Below, one piece after another: positions 20,348-23,302 of a DNA stretch of 23,302 nucleotides; position 1 is the stretch's first letter, and each line of letters starts with the position of its first letter. The DNA lies in NCBI RefSeq assembly GCF_000003605.2, contig NW_003115972.1, positions 160,325-183,626 on the forward strand. Reading direction: 5' to 3'. The notes under the pieces are model-generated. The model was not told the origin of the DNA. It saw nothing but the letters and a program-made list of their open reading frames with translations, and ran no database searches. Made by a program: the position numbers and the translations under genes. Source of the stretch: Saccoglossus kowalevskii. Lineage: Eukaryota; Hemichordata; Enteropneusta; Harrimaniidae.

Positions 20348-23024
20348 CAACACAATGTAATGAGGTCACCTTCGGAAAATAGGGTCAAAGTGGATGAACT
20401 GCTGAACTCTACTATTTATTTATATGCAGATGTGTACATACGTACGAAACTATTGAAGTCTGTTTATAACCACTCTAACACTCTTCACCGGACGAGAGTA
20501 GCGCCCTCCAGCACGCATAGCTTGAGACACCGTACACTCTGACATGCATATAGTGTGTTAACAGTTAATTCAAAAGGGATATATTGTTGTATATTATTGA
20601 GTTGCACACTTCAATAGTTCAACTTGTTATATTTCGAACCATTAATATGTAACCCTTGACAATGCGTAACTTAATTCCCTTCTAAGTCACTCAAAAAATA
20701 AACCCACATAATTGATTCCGTGTGCGACAGTAAAATTAGCCGTTTTGGACGAAATATAACCGATACTCCACGTCTCAATATACATTCTTTTTCGGCGAAC
20801 TAGCTGATTCCACCGGGGATTGACTTTCTCGGTTATGGATACCGACTGGTTCCATGTTCATGTACGGAAATACAAAATAGTCGTATAATCAGTATCAGTA
20901 GCCCATTCATAAAACCCTAACTATTCCAAACATAGTATGAGTCCTGTTTTCTACAACGGCGTATGTGCAGTACCAGTGTTATTATCTAAACCGATCGCTA
21001 TGGTGAAGCGTCATGTCTTTGGTGTTTGTAGCAACACAAATCAGAACGTACTCGTTTGGTAGAGTTTCTCAGTTCATCTGTAATACATAATTTAATTGTT
21101 ATTTATTTACAGCCTAGTTTAATATTACGGTACGCACAGTTTAAAATTGTTTTATGCCGGTCGCATCGAGAGGGAAACAACGGCAGATAAAAGCGGACGA
21201 TAAAAGCGTGAAGTCAGCTACTAATCAAACGGAAATTGTTGAGTTCCACTGCGCCGTGGGGCGGGCAGTCTTTCTACTGTTATGGCAATGACTTTGTTAG
21301 AAGTTTGTTTGTCTTCTATCGGAAATGTTTTTATAAATAACATAAAAATTTGAGGTGCCTGTTGTTTCAGACTAGATGCCGTATATTATTATGAGACTTC
21401 CTTTAGGTGTATTGAGAATGAGTGGATTCCAGGCTTTTTCATACTATAAACTATTGTTTTCACTAAACACGATGTTGGGATATTTGGCGGTCGGCAAGCA
21501 CTTACTCCTAATTGCCGTTGTCTCTCGCGAAGCTTGACAACTAAAACTGTCGTGCTAGTAGTAACATTGTATATACTAGTACTTTGGGCACAGCACTGAT
21601 CCATGATTAAAAATTGCAACCTAATTCTTGATATTATCAGCCAGCAGTTCACGCAATATAGTTTATTTGTGATATTACAAAAAAGGAAAAGAAAGTGGAT
21701 TTCACATATTTAATACATTTACCGATGTAATTCTTTTCACAAGGGTGCAATTAAAGTACAATGGCCTCAGATACGCATAACACCTAGCCGGCTATATAAA
21801 AACGATTTTTTGAGATCAGATAATTATTGTAACACCTTCCAACTATTCAATACGGGTTCAAATTCATATTATCTATTTTGAAAAGTAGGACCCCGGTGTT
21901 TAACAGGCACTTCAATTGATCGCTAACTAAACACTTATTAATACACACATTCGCCTGCATAGACATTAATATTATACCCGAATACGCTAAAAGAAAAAAA
22001 AACATTTCTATAAATAAAGGAGTTTAATTCCTATTCGCCTCTAAATGTCCAAAAAACGTGGCTTAGCCAAGGTTTGTATGTATGTGAACTGCAAACTAAA
22101 CAATACATATACCAATGTAATAACAATCATTTTGACAGATGAAAGTCAGCTAAAAGTCAACCAAGGTATAATCATTAAGATGACGGGTTGTGTGGCTAGG
22201 AATAACATCATGCCAAAGTCCAAGTTAAAATATATTATACTTAATACAATATCAGTGAGATCAAAATCGGAATATCAAGGAATATATAAATTTGGAAACA
22301 CGTGAATTAGAACATCAGCGTCTTTGTAAAAACAATTACCAATCAATGACGTCAAAATACTCTCAGTCATGTAAAGGAGGCGGTCGTCGGGAAGAACGCA
22401 GAATCGAATTGTATGCGAACAATCAATGGTTTTACGCGCGTTACAACGCGTTACAGATGCGATGCTACCAAAATGTAATGATAAATAAATTAACGTCCAT
22501 TTCAAACAGACTCCTTAAAGTACTCTATCTGTACAAACTGACAAAGACAGACTCCTTTACTGCAATGTCGAACTCCACCAGTTGGATTGCGCAACTTATC
22601 TTGATGTATCCGTCTAACGTATCGTCCACATAAATTAGCCACATAATTCCGGGCAGTTTCCTATCAAGTCAAAATACAAATATCATTTATTGACTTCAAC
22701 AGCTTTTAACAGATATTCTATGCAACTATTGTATGAGATATATATGTTGCATTGTACTGCAATTTGTTGTCAAATAAGCAGAATGACGTCTATTTCAAGG
22801 TAAATAAATATCAAAATGTGGAATGCAGCATGGGCGCACAAGATCACAAAGATGGCAACTAGACAATTAAACACATACGTCATATACATACAACACATAA
22901 TACACATAACATCAATATCTATCAATATTTTATATGGCATTTGTTAATTATAAGTGTGGTCAGTATGTTAACATAAGATATATGCGGGTATTAATTAAAT
23001 ACATAATAAATGTATTCAAATAAC
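20348..23024. other. Upstream region of torsin, no firmly supported gene
   Basis: Mostly unexplained. A minus-strand frame at 21604-21506 (33 codons from ATG, containing VVKLRERQRQLG) ends at a very good donor (GGA|gtaagt), but no partner exon or domain is recognised. A more CpG-rich patch with a CCAAT and a full CRE lies at 22338-22460. The plus-strand frame at 22292-22633 is open for 113 codons, but its composition looks non-coding. Confidence 0.4.
22338..22354. promoter_or_regulatory. CCAAT box next to a perfect CRE palindrome
   Basis: ccaat at 22339-22343 is followed four bases later by tgacgtca (22347-22354), a full cAMP-response/ATF element. The surrounding 22370-22460 is locally richer in CpG. 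This combination is typical of animal promoters, but no transcript can be assigned to it. Confidence 0.3.
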
Positions 23025-23123
23025 CTTAATGTGTTCTTCTTCTTTTGTAATTATCGCTGAACTGTCAATTAAATTACTGCTGTCGTCAGTGTCTTCAACA
23101 GTAATTATGTTATCAGATCGTTT
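23025..23123 (-). CDS. Candidate internal exon, acidic linker, unknown gene
   Basis: On the minus strand 99 nt between an acceptor (aatatattag) and a donor (AAG|gttatt) form one open frame of 33 codons, phase 0 at both ends. It contains NIITVEDTDDSSNLIDSS and ends KEEEHIK. The Asp/Ser/Glu-rich content is unlike the A/T-driven frames around it and looks like a disordered linker. Phases do not suit direct joining to torsin exon 2, and torsin has its own signal-peptide exon. It would therefore belong to another gene extending past the right edge. No family is recognised. Confidence 0.3.
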
Positions 23124-23214
23124 CTAATATAATATAATATAGTGATTTTTGATATACGGATAAATAAAACGAAGTTACATTAACGAACGTGACTGATAAC
23201 TTTTACTATAAAAA

Positions 23215-23292
23215 CCTTAGCATCCCGTTGGCAGGCCAGTCACACTGGTTCTCACTACAAGAGGTTACGATCCCCCCTGCCAAATGCTAAGG
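23215..23292. repeat. Compact inverted repeat with tRNA-like arms
   Basis: ccttagcat (23215-23223) and ttggcagg (23228-23235) pair with atgctaagg (23284-23292) and cctgccaa (23276-23283), 17 pairs broken only by cccg. Inside lie a perfect small hairpin ccagt-cac-actgg (23236-23248) and gaggttacgatcccc (23261-23275), which resembles a T-arm (GGTTCGANTCC type). The 56-nt inner part is too short for a normal nuclear tRNA and lacks an evident anticodon arm. A tRNA-derived repeat, a small foldback element or a structured RNA are all possible. Confidence 0.45.
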
Positions 23293-23302
23293 AAAACTGA
23301 AA

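Noticed and set aside
21506-21604. Minus-strand 33-codon frame before a strong gtaagt donor as alternative torsin first exon
   Set aside because: It ends in phase 0, whereas torsin exon 2 needs phase 1, and it lacks a signal peptide. The exon at 20154-20274 satisfies both.
22292-22633. Plus-strand 113-codon frame
   Set aside because: No domain, no convincing start or splice context, and composition typical of random sequence. It lies over the possible promoter patch.
23228-23283. Functional nuclear tRNA
   Set aside because: The core is only 56 nt, lacks an anticodon arm, and the T-arm stem is imperfect.

Overview
The window is eukaryotic, AT-rich animal DNA. Coding sequence comes in short exons bounded by GT/AG splice sites, long stretches are non-coding, and microsatellites and minisatellites are frequent. 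The two recognisable gene families, a galactose 3-O-sulfotransferase (Gal3ST) type enzyme and a torsin AAA+ ATPase, are metazoan. A mollusc or other lophotrochozoan fits the gene content and composition, but the species cannot be read from the sequence.

Layout. Bases 1-3500 hold a tandem repeat, a FYVE-zinc-finger-like segment on the minus strand, several weak candidate minus-strand exons and a candidate CpG-rich first exon at 3385-3495. Bases 3500-6900 are mostly empty, apart from a foldback hairpin (4123-4202) and a possible integrase remnant (4669-4950). Bases 6999-9061 carry a two-exon Gal3ST gene (copy A): a 90-nt first exon coding a lysine-rich cytoplasmic tail, an 857-nt intron, and a large second exon coding the membrane anchor and the sulfotransferase domain. 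Copy A has one in-frame TAG. Bases 9062-15463 show no supported gene. A second copy of the large exon, with its upstream intron (copy B, exon 15995-17092), is fully open. No first exon of its own was found, so copy B may be an alternative last exon of the same locus, spliced to the exon at 6999.

From 20274 down to 17865 on the minus strand lies a complete five-exon torsin gene. Phase-consistent splice sites give a 321-residue protein with signal peptide, Walker A, Walker B, sensor 1 and the two conserved cysteines. Its nucleotide-binding motifs are unusual for a torsin (GKT instead of GKN; E-D instead of D-E). Its first intron is filled by a degenerate minisatellite of about 34 bp. Copy B and torsin are convergent, tail to tail. 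The right end has a candidate acidic minus-strand exon (23025-23123) and a compact inverted repeat with partly tRNA-like features.

Functionally, both recognised products belong to the secretory system: a Golgi sulfotransferase acting on terminal galactose of glycans, and an ER/nuclear-envelope lumen ATPase. Nothing in the sequence suggests that they act in one pathway. Splice sites are read by eye and no transcript evidence was available.
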